Shown piece after piece: positions 7,498-15,755 of a stretch of DNA of 64,000 nt. Each line of letters starts with the position of its first letter. Positions within the stretch are counted from its first letter, which is position 1. Source of the stretch: Capillimicrobium parvum (lineage in GTDB: Bacteria > Actinomycetota > Thermoleophilia > Solirubrobacterales > Solirubrobacteraceae). The translations under genes and the position numbers were made by a program. The notes under the pieces are model-generated. The model worked only from the letters and a program-made list of their open reading frames with translations. It was not told the origin of the DNA and did no database searches. Where the stretch lies: assembly GCF_021172045.1 (NCBI RefSeq), contig NZ_CP087164.1:1674001-1738000 (forward strand), written 5' to 3'.

Positions 7498-8723
7498 AGC
7501 AGCCGGCGGAGGGCGTCGATGCCGTCCCACACGTCGGTGAAGCGGGTGGTCAGCGGCGACAGGCCGAGGCGGAGGAGGTCTGGCGTCCGGAAGTCGGTGA
7601 TGACCCCGTGCCGGGCGAGCCGCGCGCAGAGCTCCCGGGCGCGGGGGTGGGCGAGCGCCACGTGGGCGCCGCGCCGGGCCGGATCGCGTGGCGACGCGAG
7701 CGTGACGCCGAGCGGCGCGAGCACGGCGTCGCACACCTCGATGGCGAACTCGGTGAGCGCGATGCCCTTGGCGCGGATCGCGTCGATCCCGGCCTCGGCG
7801 GACAGGCGGGCGCCCTCCTGGACGGCGACCAGGCCCAGCACCGGGGGCGTGCCCGACAGCATCGAGCGGATCCCGGGCGCGCGCTCGTATCCCGGCGCCA
7901 TGGCGAACGTGTCGTGGCGGCCGATCCAGCCCCAGATCGGCTGGCGCAGCGCCTCCTGGTGCTCGGCACGAACGTAGAGGAACGCGGGGGCCCCGGGACC
8001 GCCGTTGAGGTACTTGTACGTGCAGCCGGCGGCGAGGTCGACGCCCGCCGAGTCGAGCTCGACCGGTACGGAGCCGACCGTATGGCACAGGTCCCACAGG
8101 ACGAGCGCGCCGGCGTCGTGGGCGACGCGGGTGATCGCCGCGACGTCAGCGAGCGCCGCCGAGCGGTACGAGACGTGCGAGAGCAGGACGAGCGCGGTCT
8201 GCGGTCCCACCGCCTCGGCGACCTGGTCGGCGCGCACGGCGTCGATCGGATCGCCGTGGATCCAGCGGACCGTCAGCCCGCGCTGGGCGGCCAGTCCCTC
8301 GAGGACGTAGCGGTCGGTCGGGAAGTTGTCGACGTCGGTGACGATCTCTGTACGGCCGGGCCGCGCGTCGAGCGCGGCGGACCCCAGCTTGAAGAGGCAG
8401 ACCGTCGTCGAGTCCGCCAGCGCCACCTGACCGGGCGCCGCGCCGAGCATCGACGCCCCGATGAGGTCGCCGATCTCCTCGGGGAGGGTCAGCCAGCGCT
8501 CTTCCCAGGAGCGGATGAGGCGCTCGCCCCACTCGTGCTCGATCGCGTGCGCCAGGCGGTCGCGCGTGGCGAGCGGCAGCCGGCCCAGCGAGTTGCCGTC
8601 GAGGTACACGAGCTCCGGGTCGGGCACGAGGAAGCGCTCGCGAAACGAGGCGAGCGGGTCGCTCGCGTCGAGCGCGTCGGCCCGGTCCCGTGCCGGCGCG
8701 GGCGCCGGGTGGGTGGTCGTCAC
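7494..8723 (-). CDS. kynU: Kynureninase
   Basis: 409 aa from GTG 8723, chosen because AAAGAGGAGG precedes it at ideal spacing; upstream codons carry no family similarity. A PLP enzyme that cleaves kynurenine to anthranilate and alanine. Visible features are VYLDGNSLGRLP near the start, the PLP-phosphate region, LLSHVSYRSAA, LWDLCHTVG with the cofactor Asp, the Schiff-base lysine in CTYKYLNGGPG, and IGRHDTFAM. Length is normal. It is divergent from an operon whose fifth gene resembles kynurenine formamidase, which supports a role in tryptophan or kynurenine breakdown. Confidence 0.9.
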   Translation of the reverse strand: MTTTHPAPAPARDRADALDASDPLASFRERFLVPDPELVYLDGNSLGRLPLATRDRLAHAIEHEWGERLIRSWEERWLTLPEEIGDLIGASMLGAAPGQVALADSTTVCLFKLGSAALDARPGRTEIVTDVDNFPTDRYVLEGLAAQRGLTVRWIHGDPIDAVRADQVAEAVGPQTALVLLSHVSYRSAALADVAAITRVAHDAGALVLWDLCHTVGSVPVELDSAGVDLAAGCTYKYLNGGPGAPAFLYVRAEHQEALRQPIWGWIGRHDTFAMAPGYERAPGIRSMLSGTPPVLGLVAVQEGARLSAEAGIDAIRAKGIALTEFAIEVCDAVLAPLGVTLASPRDPARRGAHVALAHPRARELCARLARHGVITDFRTPDLLRLGLSPLTTRFTDVWDGIDALRRLL

Positions 8724-8811
8724 GTGGCCCTCCTCTTTCACTGCGCTCGGAACGATAGGCGCGTTCAGGACAGAAGCGCTGTGTACGTTGTACCTCGTTC
8801 CTTCATCTGGT

Positions 8812-8861
8812 GCAAGTTCTCCCATCAGGTCTTGACACTTGCTTGATGACGAGCGTAAGGT
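8812..8861 (+). promoter_or_regulatory. Promoter of the SDR-permease-P450 operon
   Basis: TTGACA (8832-8837), an 18-bp spacer and TAAGGT (8856-8861) form a good housekeeping promoter reading rightward; the same -10 hexamer precedes the LysR gene at 2147. GCAAGT (8812-8817) and ACTTGC (8837-8842) form an inverted repeat around the -35, a likely regulator site. The predicted start near 8868 lies downstream of earlier in-frame ATG codons, which is why the first gene is started at GTG 8939. Confidence 0.5.
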
Positions 8862-8938
8862 CGCATCGTCTACGTTGCAGTTTGGCGACGGGGAGAAGAC
8901 TGGATGCCGGTCAACGGGACGGAAGGGACGGGAGCGGC

Positions 8939-9763
8939 GTGAGCCTGGGCGCGACACGACTCGCCGACACGAGCACGCCGCAGCGCAGCGTCGACCCGCG
9001 GGCCGCTGGGCTGAGCCGGTTCGCCGGCCGGGTGGCGCTCGTGACCGGCGCGGCGTCGGGCATCGGCGCCGCCACTGCGGCGCGCCTGGCCGCCGAGGGC
9101 GCCCTGGTCTGGCTCGCCGACGTCGACGTGGACGGAAGCGCCGCCCAGGCGAGCAAGCTGCCGGACGCCGTCGCCTGCGCGGTGGACGTCACGGACGCTG
9201 AGGCGGTCGAAGCGCTCGTCGGCCGGGTCGTCGCCACGAGCGGCCGCCTCGACGTGCTCGTCGCCAACGCCGGCGTGACGCTCGACGCGCCGATCTGGGA
9301 CACGTCCCCGGCTGACCTGGCCCGGGTGCTCGACGTCAACGTCGCCGGGGCGTTCGCCTGCGCGGCCGCCGCGCTGCGCCACATGGTCGCCCGCGGATCG
9401 GGCAGCGTCGTCTTCACCGCCTCCGACGCGGGGCTCGTCGGCTGGCCCGGCCAGGCCGCCTACTGCGCGAGCAAGGGTGCGATCGTCGCCCTCACCCGCG
9501 CCGCCGCGCTCGATGCGGCGCCGCACGGTGTGCGCGTCAACTGCGTCTGCCCCGGCTTCACCGACACGCCGCTCGTCGCGCGCTGGATCGCTGGCAGCGA
9601 CGACCCCGAGGCGGCCCGGCGCGAGGTCGCCGCGACGCAACCGCTCGGTCGGGTGGCCGATCCGGCGGAGATCGCCGCGGCCATCGCCTACCTCGCCAGC
9701 GACGAGAGCACGTTCGTCACCGGGATCGCCCTTCCCGTCGACGGTGGGGTGACCGCGCAGTGA
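8939..9763 (+). CDS. SDR-family oxidoreductase, first gene of the operon
   Basis: 274 aa from GTG 8939, downstream of the predicted promoter and preceded by GGAAGGGACGGG. Classical SDR: VTGAASGIGAATAA cofactor loop, NAGV motif, catalytic Ser-Tyr-Lys with YCASKGAI, and a C-terminal VDGGV. The Asp after strand two (WLADVDVD) suggests NAD rather than NADP. The gene after it is a second SDR overlapping by 4 nt. The pair could act on successive hydroxyl groups of one substrate. Specificity cannot be inferred. Confidence 0.87.
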   Translation: MSLGATRLADTSTPQRSVDPRAAGLSRFAGRVALVTGAASGIGAATAARLAAEGALVWLADVDVDGSAAQASKLPDAVACAVDVTDAEAVEALVGRVVATSGRLDVLVANAGVTLDAPIWDTSPADLARVLDVNVAGAFACAAAALRHMVARGSGSVVFTASDAGLVGWPGQAAYCASKGAIVALTRAAALDAAPHGVRVNCVCPGFTDTPLVARWIAGSDDPEAARREVAATQPLGRVADPAEIAAAIAYLASDESTFVTGIALPVDGGVTAQ

Positions 9764-10515
9764 TCGCCCGGAGGATGACCGGTCGCACGGTCATCGTGAC
9801 CGGCGCGGGGCGCGGGATCGGCGCCGCCATCGCCTTCCGCCTGGGGGGCGAGGGCGCGTGGGTCGCCTGCCTCGACGTCGACGGGCAGTCGGCGGAGGCG
9901 ACCGCCGCGGCGCTGCCCCGCGGCGGTCGCTCCTTCGCCGTCGACGTCGGCGACGAGGCCGCGGTCCGCTCGGCGCTCGCGGCCGTCGTCGCGGAGCGCG
10001 GCGCCGTGCACGCCGTGGTCAACAACGCCGGCATCGCGGGGCCCCAGGAGCCCGCCGGGAGCACGGACCTCGCCGCGTGGGAGCAGACGCTGCGCGTCAA
10101 CCTCACCGGCGCCTTCCTCGTGTCCAAGCACGCGCTCGAGCCGCTGCGCCGGACCGACGGGGCGATCGTCAACGTCGCCTCGGCGCTCGCGTTCGTCGGC
10201 CTGCGCGCCGAGTCGGCGTACGGGCCGTCGAAGGCCGGGCTCGTCCAGCTGACGAAGGGCATGGCGCTCGACTACGCGCCGGACGTCCGCGTCAACGCCG
10301 TGTGTCCCGGCGCGGTGCGCACGCCGATGATCGCCTCGGTCGTCGCGCCCGGCGACTCCGAGGCGCTGATGGCGGAGTACGGCCGCATCCACCCGCTGCA
10401 CCGCCGGCTGGCGGCGCCGGAGGAGATCGCCGACGCGGTCCTCTTCCTCGCCTCCGATGACGCCTCGTTCGTCACCGGCACCGCACTGCTCGTCGACGCG
10501 GGACTGACCGCGTGA
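9760..10515 (+). CDS. SDR-family oxidoreductase, second gene of the operon
   Basis: 251 aa from GTG 9760, in a GTGA overlap with the preceding stop; ATG 9775 is a less likely start because it leaves no space for a ribosome site. Signatures are VTGAGRGIGAAIA, VNNAGIAGP, a catalytic Tyr-Lys in AYGPSKAGL and a C-terminal VDAGL. The CLDVDG segment after strand two suggests NAD. It is a different subfamily from the SDR before it, so this is probably not a recent tandem duplication. It is co-transcribed with the APC permease 16 bp downstream. Confidence 0.87.
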   Translation: MIARRMTGRTVIVTGAGRGIGAAIAFRLGGEGAWVACLDVDGQSAEATAAALPRGGRSFAVDVGDEAAVRSALAAVVAERGAVHAVVNNAGIAGPQEPAGSTDLAAWEQTLRVNLTGAFLVSKHALEPLRRTDGAIVNVASALAFVGLRAESAYGPSKAGLVQLTKGMALDYAPDVRVNAVCPGAVRTPMIASVVAPGDSEALMAEYGRIHPLHRRLAAPEEIADAVLFLASDDASFVTGTALLVDAGLTA

Positions 10516-10531
10516 CCCACAAGGAGGAGTC

Positions 10532-12004
10532 ATGACAGACGACGCAACGCAGTCCAGCCGCCTGCGGCCCGGATCGCTCGGGGTCACCGGCATCGTCGTG
10601 CTCTCAGCCGTGCTCATGGGGCCGGCCATCTCGTTGTTCTTCAACACGCCGGTCGTCGCCGGCAATGCCGGGGCCGCCGTGCCCCTCGTCTTCATCCTGG
10701 CGATGGTCGGCGTCCTGCTCACCGCCTGGACCGTCGCCCAATACTCGCGCAAGATCAGCGGGGCCGGCTCCTTCTACGGGTTCATCCAGCGTGCAGCGGG
10801 CGCCCGGCTCGGCTTCATGGCGGGGTGGGCCACCTTCGGCGCGTATCTCGGCGCGGCCATCGGCGGCGCCGCGATCTCAGGCGCGTTCATCTCGGACCTG
10901 CTCGCCCGTCACGCGAGCATCGACATCCCGTGGATCTGGCTCGCCCTGGCGGTCGTCGCGGTCGTGCTGGCCCTGTCGATCATCGGCATCCGCATCTCCG
11001 AGCGCGTCGGGCTCGTGATGCTCGGCATCGAGCTGCTCGCGGTCGCGATCGTCGTCATCGCCATCCTCGTACAGGGCGGCGACGACGGCTTCAGCACGAA
11101 GCCGTTCACGTTCGACGGCGCTCCGAACGGGCTCGACGGCATCCGTCTCGCCATGGTCTTCGGCGTGCTGTCCTTCGTCGGGTTCGAGATCTCGGCGACG
11201 CTCGCGGAGGAGACGCGCGAGCCGCGGCGCAACGTGCCGCGCGCGGTCATCGGCTGCACCCTGGTCGTCGGCCTGCTGTACGTGATCGGCAGCTACGCGG
11301 TCACCATCGGCTACGGCGTCGACAACATCGACCAGCTCGCCAGCGACCCCGCCGCCTTCGACACGCTGACGGCCCGCTACGTCACGTCGGCCTCGGTCAT
11401 CGTCGACCTCATCCTCATCAACGCGCTCATCGGCGCGACGCTGGCGGTGACAAACGGCTTCGCGCGCGTCGCGTTCGCGCTCGGGCGCAACGGCGCGATC
11501 CCCTCCTGGTTCGGCCGGACGAGCGCGCGCTACGCGACGCCGGTCAACGCGCTCGCCGTCTGCGGGCTCATGAGCATCGTGTTCCTCGTGCCGCTGTCGA
11601 TCGACGGCCAGAACGGGCTCACCGCCTACACGTGGGTCTCCACGCCGGCGATCCTCCTGCTGATCCTCGTGTTCATCGCTGCCAACCTGACCGTCGGGCG
11701 CTTCTACTGGACCAAGCACAAGCCGGAGTTCCGCTGGGCCTCCCACGTGCTCGTCCCGGTCCTCGGGGCGCTCGTCATGCTGCTGCCCATCACCGCCCAG
11801 TTCTGGCCGACGCCGCCGTCGCCGCAGGACCGCCTCCCTTGGATCACGCTCGCCTGGCTGGTGATCGGGGTCGTGGTGATGGTCGCCGCCGGAAGCCGGC
11901 TGGCCGGCGCGTTCGACGCGGAGGCCGCATCCGGGGATCCCGGCCCGGACGACGGGCCGCCGGCGGTGGCCGCGGACGACCGGCAGCCTGCGGGGCGGGC
12001 ATGA
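10532..12004 (+). CDS. APC-superfamily amino acid/amine permease
   Basis: 490 aa with AAGGAGG before the ATG. About 12 hydrophobic helices are seen, starting at residue 18 after a short polar N-terminus; the first helix has GVTGIVVLSAVLMGP and helix 6 has VFGVLSFVGFEISATLAEE, the typical APC discontinuous-helix region. The C-terminal 35 residues are acidic and cytoplasmic. It would import an amino acid, amine or related acid by proton symport. Position between SDRs and a formamidase-like cyclase suggests that it brings in the operon's substrate. Ends in an ATGA overlap with the cyclase. Confidence 0.9.
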   Translation: MTDDATQSSRLRPGSLGVTGIVVLSAVLMGPAISLFFNTPVVAGNAGAAVPLVFILAMVGVLLTAWTVAQYSRKISGAGSFYGFIQRAAGARLGFMAGWATFGAYLGAAIGGAAISGAFISDLLARHASIDIPWIWLALAVVAVVLALSIIGIRISERVGLVMLGIELLAVAIVVIAILVQGGDDGFSTKPFTFDGAPNGLDGIRLAMVFGVLSFVGFEISATLAEETREPRRNVPRAVIGCTLVVGLLYVIGSYAVTIGYGVDNIDQLASDPAAFDTLTARYVTSASVIVDLILINALIGATLAVTNGFARVAFALGRNGAIPSWFGRTSARYATPVNALAVCGLMSIVFLVPLSIDGQNGLTAYTWVSTPAILLLILVFIAANLTVGRFYWTKHKPEFRWASHVLVPVLGALVMLLPITAQFWPTPPSPQDRLPWITLAWLVIGVVVMVAAGSRLAGAFDAEAASGDPGPDDGPPAVAADDRQPAGRA

Positions 12005-12738
12005 CCGAGGTGGGCACGGGCAGCCGGCTCGTCGAGCTCGTGGCGGCCGCCGACGTCGTCGACCTCAGCCATCCCCTGGCCGTCGGCGACCCGGTGTTCC
12101 CCGGGCAGCCGGGATTCGACCTCACGCCGGTCGGCGACATCGACGATCCCGACCTCCCGCTGTGCTTCGGACTGATCTCGTTCATGGAGCACGTCGGCAC
12201 GCACATGGACGCGCCGGCGCACGTGATCAAAGGTGGGCGGTACCTCGACGAGATCCCGTTCGCGGCGCTCGCCGGCCCCGCGGTCAAGGTCGACCTGCGC
12301 GAGCAGCGGGGCGACGCGATCGACTTCGACGTCTCGCTCGCGGACCTCGAGCGCTTCGAAGCGCGTCACGGGCGCATCGAAGAGGGGGCGATCGTCTTCC
12401 TGCACACGGGATGGGACGCCCGCTACCGGCAACCGAGCGACTACGTGGTGACAGCCGAGGACGGAACGTGGCACTGGCCGGGGCTGTCGGGCGCCGCCGC
12501 CGACCTGTTCGTCGACCGCCGAGTGCGCGGCGTGGGCATCGACACGATCGGGATGGACGGCGGCCACGTCGCCCTGACCCTCGCGGCGCACCGGGCCGTG
12601 CTCGGATCCGGCGCGTTCATCGTCGAGAACGTGGCGAACCTCGATGCGCTCCCCGCGACCGGTGCGCTGGCGCTCGCCCTCCCGATCAAGACCAGCTTCG
12701 GCTCCGGCGGCCCCACGCGGGTGGTCGGACTCAGGTGA
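12001..12738 (+). CDS. Cyclase-family metal hydrolase, kynurenine-formamidase-like
   Basis: 245 aa; ATG 12001 overlaps the permease stop by 4 nt. The family metal site HVGTHMDAPAHV lies near residue 60, with DLSHPLAVGDPVFPG at the N-terminus and GVGIDTIGMDGG later. The family includes KynB-type formamidases, which hydrolyse N-formylkynurenine, and isatin hydrolases; all use a binuclear metal site. Kynureninase sits at the divergent end of the same locus, so a KynB-like role is attractive, but other amides or lactones are possible. Confidence 0.8.
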   Translation: MTEVGTGSRLVELVAAADVVDLSHPLAVGDPVFPGQPGFDLTPVGDIDDPDLPLCFGLISFMEHVGTHMDAPAHVIKGGRYLDEIPFAALAGPAVKVDLREQRGDAIDFDVSLADLERFEARHGRIEEGAIVFLHTGWDARYRQPSDYVVTAEDGTWHWPGLSGAAADLFVDRRVRGVGIDTIGMDGGHVALTLAAHRAVLGSGAFIVENVANLDALPATGALALALPIKTSFGSGGPTRVVGLR

Positions 12739-12770
12739 GCACATCCACCCCACAGACGGAGCATTGACCC

Positions 12771-14066
12771 GTGGCGTCAGGACACATCTCGGACATCGGC
12801 TGCCGGTTCGACCCGCTCGACCCGAGCCAGGCCGACGGTCGCTACGCGCTCTGGGCCGAAGCGCGCGAGCATGAGCCGGTCTTCTACAGCCCGAAGTACG
12901 ACCTCTGGTTCGTGACGCGCTATCACGATGTCGAGGCGGTGCTCAAGGACGTCTCCGGCTTCTCGAAGTGCGATGACTTCGCGCCCGCCCGTCCGTGGCC
13001 CGAGGAGGTGCAGCGGGAGCTCGACAAGGGCTACTCGTGGCACTACTTCCTCAGCAACAACGATCCGCCGGAGCACACGCCGCTCAAGCGCGTCGTGACC
13101 AAGGCGATGTCGCGGCGTCAGACCGCCGCGATGGAGCCGCGCGTCCGCACGATCGCCCGCGAGCTGATCGACGGGTTCGCGCCTGACGGGATCGCCGAAC
13201 TGGGTGAGAAGCTGGCGTGGCCGTTCCCCGCGCTCGTGGCGTTGGAGCTCCTCGGGTTTCCCGGCGAGGACATGGAGCTGCTCAAGACCTGGGGCGACGA
13301 GTGGGTGCTGCTGTTCTCCGACGCGCCGGTGGAGACGGAGGCGATGGTCGCTGCGGCCGCGCAGTTCGTGGCGTTCCAGAACTACGTGCTGGACCACCTT
13401 CGCGACCGCGAGCGCAGCCCGCGCGAGGATCTCCTCAGCCACCTGGTCCGCGAGCTGCACGCCGACCCGGAGATCAACCTCGCGCTGGAGGACATCGTCA
13501 ACCTCCCGATCCAGGTGATGACGGCCGGACACGTGACGGGCACGCTGCTCCTGCTCGAGGAGCTCACCGAGCTGCTCGACGGTCCGGATCTGATGGCCGA
13601 CGTACGGGCCGACCCCGGCAAGATCCCGGCGCTGGTCGAGGAGGCGCTCCGCTTCGAGCCGCCGGTCCACGGCACGTTCATCCGTGCGCTGGACGACGTC
13701 GAAGTGGGCGGCGTCACGATCCCCGCCGACGCTCGAGTCCTTCTGTCCTACGGGTCGGCCAACCACGATCCGGCGTGCTTCGCCGATCCGGACACGTTCG
13801 CCATCGATCGCCCCGACGTCGATCGCCACCTGGGGTTCGGGAAGGGGACGCACTACTGCTCCGGAGCTCAGCTCGCGCGGCTCGAGCAGCGTGTGGCGCT
13901 CGAGCTCCTGCTCGAGCGCTGTCCCAACCTGCGGCGTGTCGAGGATCGCCCGCCGCAGCGCGTGCGACACATGTGGCTGCGCGGATACGAATCGCTGTGG
14001 GTCCAGTGGGACGCGCCGCCGGCGTCCTCGCCGACAGGGACACCGTCCCCTCGCCGGCGGACATGA
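12771..14066 (+). CDS. Cytochrome P450 with altered I-helix (acid lost)
   Basis: 431 aa, GTG start 32 bp after the cyclase stop. The heme loop is HLGFGKGTHYCSGAQLA with Cys363 as thiolate ligand, and the ExxR helix is EEALRF. The oxygen-activating I-helix reads TAGHVTGT: Thr256 is kept but the acidic residue before it, normally Asp or Glu, is Val255. That change should weaken proton delivery to bound oxygen unless the substrate supplies it. A soluble, class I-type P450 that needs a ferredoxin, but none is encoded in the operon. The next gene is a second, distinct P450. Confidence 0.9.
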   Translation: MASGHISDIGCRFDPLDPSQADGRYALWAEAREHEPVFYSPKYDLWFVTRYHDVEAVLKDVSGFSKCDDFAPARPWPEEVQRELDKGYSWHYFLSNNDPPEHTPLKRVVTKAMSRRQTAAMEPRVRTIARELIDGFAPDGIAELGEKLAWPFPALVALELLGFPGEDMELLKTWGDEWVLLFSDAPVETEAMVAAAAQFVAFQNYVLDHLRDRERSPREDLLSHLVRELHADPEINLALEDIVNLPIQVMTAGHVTGTLLLLEELTELLDGPDLMADVRADPGKIPALVEEALRFEPPVHGTFIRALDDVEVGGVTIPADARVLLSYGSANHDPACFADPDTFAIDRPDVDRHLGFGKGTHYCSGAQLARLEQRVALELLLERCPNLRRVEDRPPQRVRHMWLRGYESLWVQWDAPPASSPTGTPSPRRRT

Positions 14067-14076
14067 GGAGGGTGCG

Positions 14077-15270
14077 ATGGCCGAGACGCGGCTGATCTAC
14101 GATCCCTACGGCGCGCAGGCCCACGCCGACCCGTACCCGATCTACCGGCGCCTGCGCGACGAGGCGCCGCTCTACCACAACCCCGATCGGGGGTTCTGGG
14201 CGGTTTCGCGCTACGACGACGTGGCGATGGTGAGCCGCGATTGGGAGCGCTTCACGGTGACGAAGGGCGTCGACATCGACAACGCCGGCGACCTGCTCGG
14301 TCCCGGGTTCTTCCTCGCCCAGGACCCGCCTGTGCACGGCAAGATGCGCGCGGTCGTCAAGCAGGCGTTCGGCCTGCGGACGATCCGCGACCTCACCGAG
14401 GCGGGCATCCGGCGCGAGGCCGAGGCGCTCGTCGCGGACATCGCGGTGCGACCGGAGGCGGATCTCGCGGTCGACCTCGCCTGGCTGCTGCCGTCACGGG
14501 CGATGGGCGTGCTGCTCGGGTTCCCGCGCGAGGACGCCGACCGGTTGCGCGACCTCGGCATCGCGTTCATGCGCCGCGAGGTCGACCAGACGGTGCCGCC
14601 GGCGAGCTCCGAGGAGGCCGGAATGGCGCTCATGGAGTACTTCGAAGTGATCATCGATGAGCGGCGCCGCGCGCCGCGCGACGACCTGCTCTCGGCGATC
14701 GCCACGGCGACGATCGACGGCGTGCCGCTCGCGGGCGAGGCCCCCGGCATGGCTCTGCTCATCTACGTCGGAGGGTTCGAGAACGTCGGGTGCATGCTCA
14801 CGAACGCGCTGTACTGGCTCGCCCTGCATCCCGACCAGCGAACGTGGCTGGCCGCGAACCCGGACGGCCTGCCGGCGGCGATCGAGGAGGTCCTCCGCTT
14901 CGACGGCCCACAGCAGAGCTTCAAGCGCACGACGACGCAGGCGGTCGAGCTGCACGGCCGGCGGGTGCCGGCCGGAGCGCCGGTCTACGTCCTGTACGGC
15001 GCAGCGAACCGCGACGAGCGCAAGTTCCCCGATGCGGACCGCTTCGACGTGCACCGCACGGGTGGTCGCCAGCTGTCCTTCGGCGACGGCATCCACCACT
15101 GTCTCGGCGCTCCGATGGCCCGCCTCGAGGGCCAGATCGTGCTCGAGACCGTTCTGCGCCGGATGCCGCACTACGAGCTGACGGGTGAGCCCGAGCTCGC
15201 GCCGAGCCACGCGGTGCGCGGCTTTCTGACCATGCCGGTCGCGCCCGCCTGCTCGCCGGCCGCCGCCTGA
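14077..15270 (+). CDS. Cytochrome P450 with altered I-helix (alcohol lost)
   Basis: 397 aa; GAGGAGGG precedes ATG 14077, which is 10 bp after the first P450. The heme loop is LSFGDGIHHCLGAPMA with Cys342, and the ExxR helix is EEVLRF. The I-helix reads VGGFENVG: Glu235 is kept but the conserved Thr is Asn236, followed by Val237. So this enzyme lacks the alcohol of the acid-alcohol pair, while its neighbour lacks the acid. P450s with such changes use substrate-assisted proton delivery or do unusual chemistry. Last gene of the operon. Confidence 0.9.
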   Translation: MAETRLIYDPYGAQAHADPYPIYRRLRDEAPLYHNPDRGFWAVSRYDDVAMVSRDWERFTVTKGVDIDNAGDLLGPGFFLAQDPPVHGKMRAVVKQAFGLRTIRDLTEAGIRREAEALVADIAVRPEADLAVDLAWLLPSRAMGVLLGFPREDADRLRDLGIAFMRREVDQTVPPASSEEAGMALMEYFEVIIDERRRAPRDDLLSAIATATIDGVPLAGEAPGMALLIYVGGFENVGCMLTNALYWLALHPDQRTWLAANPDGLPAAIEEVLRFDGPQQSFKRTTTQAVELHGRRVPAGAPVYVLYGAANRDERKFPDADRFDVHRTGGRQLSFGDGIHHCLGAPMARLEGQIVLETVLRRMPHYELTGEPELAPSHAVRGFLTMPVAPACSPAAA

Positions 15271-15288
15271 CACGCCGCGCGGGCCCGG

Positions 15289-15662
15289 CTATCCCCCGAC
15301 CCGCGCGACGACGGTCGGCGGGTCGAGCGCGCTGGTGTCGCCCAGCGACGGACGGTCGGGCGATCTCGTGAACGCGGCGACGAGCTCCTCGCCGCTGGCC
15401 GCGATCGTCGCCGGGATGGCGGTCCAGGTCAGCGTGGCCCGTCGGCGGATCGCTGCGGGGCGACGCGGCGTGGTCGACCGCCGCGCCGCGCACGCGCGTC
15501 ACCGGCAGCGACACCGTGGAACCCGAGATCGTCGCGGGCGCGACGGCCGCCGGCCGGACGCCGGCGGACCTCAGCGCCGTCGAAGGCGATCGTCGTGGCG
15601 GCCGGGGCGGCGGCCGGCAGGAGCGCGGCGAGAACGGGCGCCGAGAGGGCGGGTGTCAGCAT
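15289..15662 (-). pseudogene. Frameshifted small secreted protein, possibly an HtaA-domain remnant
   Basis: No single open frame covers this 480-bp gap, but successive frames join into one plausible protein. ATG 15662 begins a signal-like stretch (LAALLPAAAPAATTI). A second frame then gives SGSTVSLPVTRVRGAAVD, and a third gives LTWTAIPATIAASGEELV to a TAG at 15291-15289, ending with SALDPPTVVARVGG. The PATIAASGEEL and ALDP pieces resemble the end of HtaA heme-binding domains, which is tentative. At least two frameshifts separate the pieces. It diverges from the secreted repeat gene across two DtxR-like boxes. Confidence 0.4.
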
Positions 15663-15674
15663 GCGGGCCGATCT

Positions 15675-15690
15675 ATTAGGGCACCCTAAT
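15675..15690. promoter_or_regulatory. DtxR/IdeR-like metal box 1
   Basis: ATTAGGG-CA-CCCTAAT is an inverted repeat with 7-bp arms just upstream of the broken secreted gene's ATG (15662). The TTAGG/CCTAA arms match the core of iron-dependent DtxR/IdeR sites in actinomycetes. A second, near-identical site begins 37 bp away. Confidence 0.5.
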
Positions 15691-15711
15691 GCACATGGTA
15701 CGCTTCGCGTT

Positions 15712-15727
15712 GTTAGGTCACCCTAAT
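15712..15727. promoter_or_regulatory. DtxR/IdeR-like metal box 2
   Basis: GTTAGGTCACCCTAAT has the same layout as the first box, with two arm bases changed, and lies 28 bp before the ATG of the secreted repeat protein. Two copies in a single short divergent region suggest metal control of both flanking genes. Confidence 0.5.
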
Positions 15728-15755
15728 AATCCGCTCGTCTGAGAACCGAGGCCCG

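Noticed and set aside
10825-12000. Upstream part of the frame containing the cyclase
   Set aside because: It overlaps the permease in another frame and is low-complexity Arg-rich; the cyclase starts at ATG 12001.
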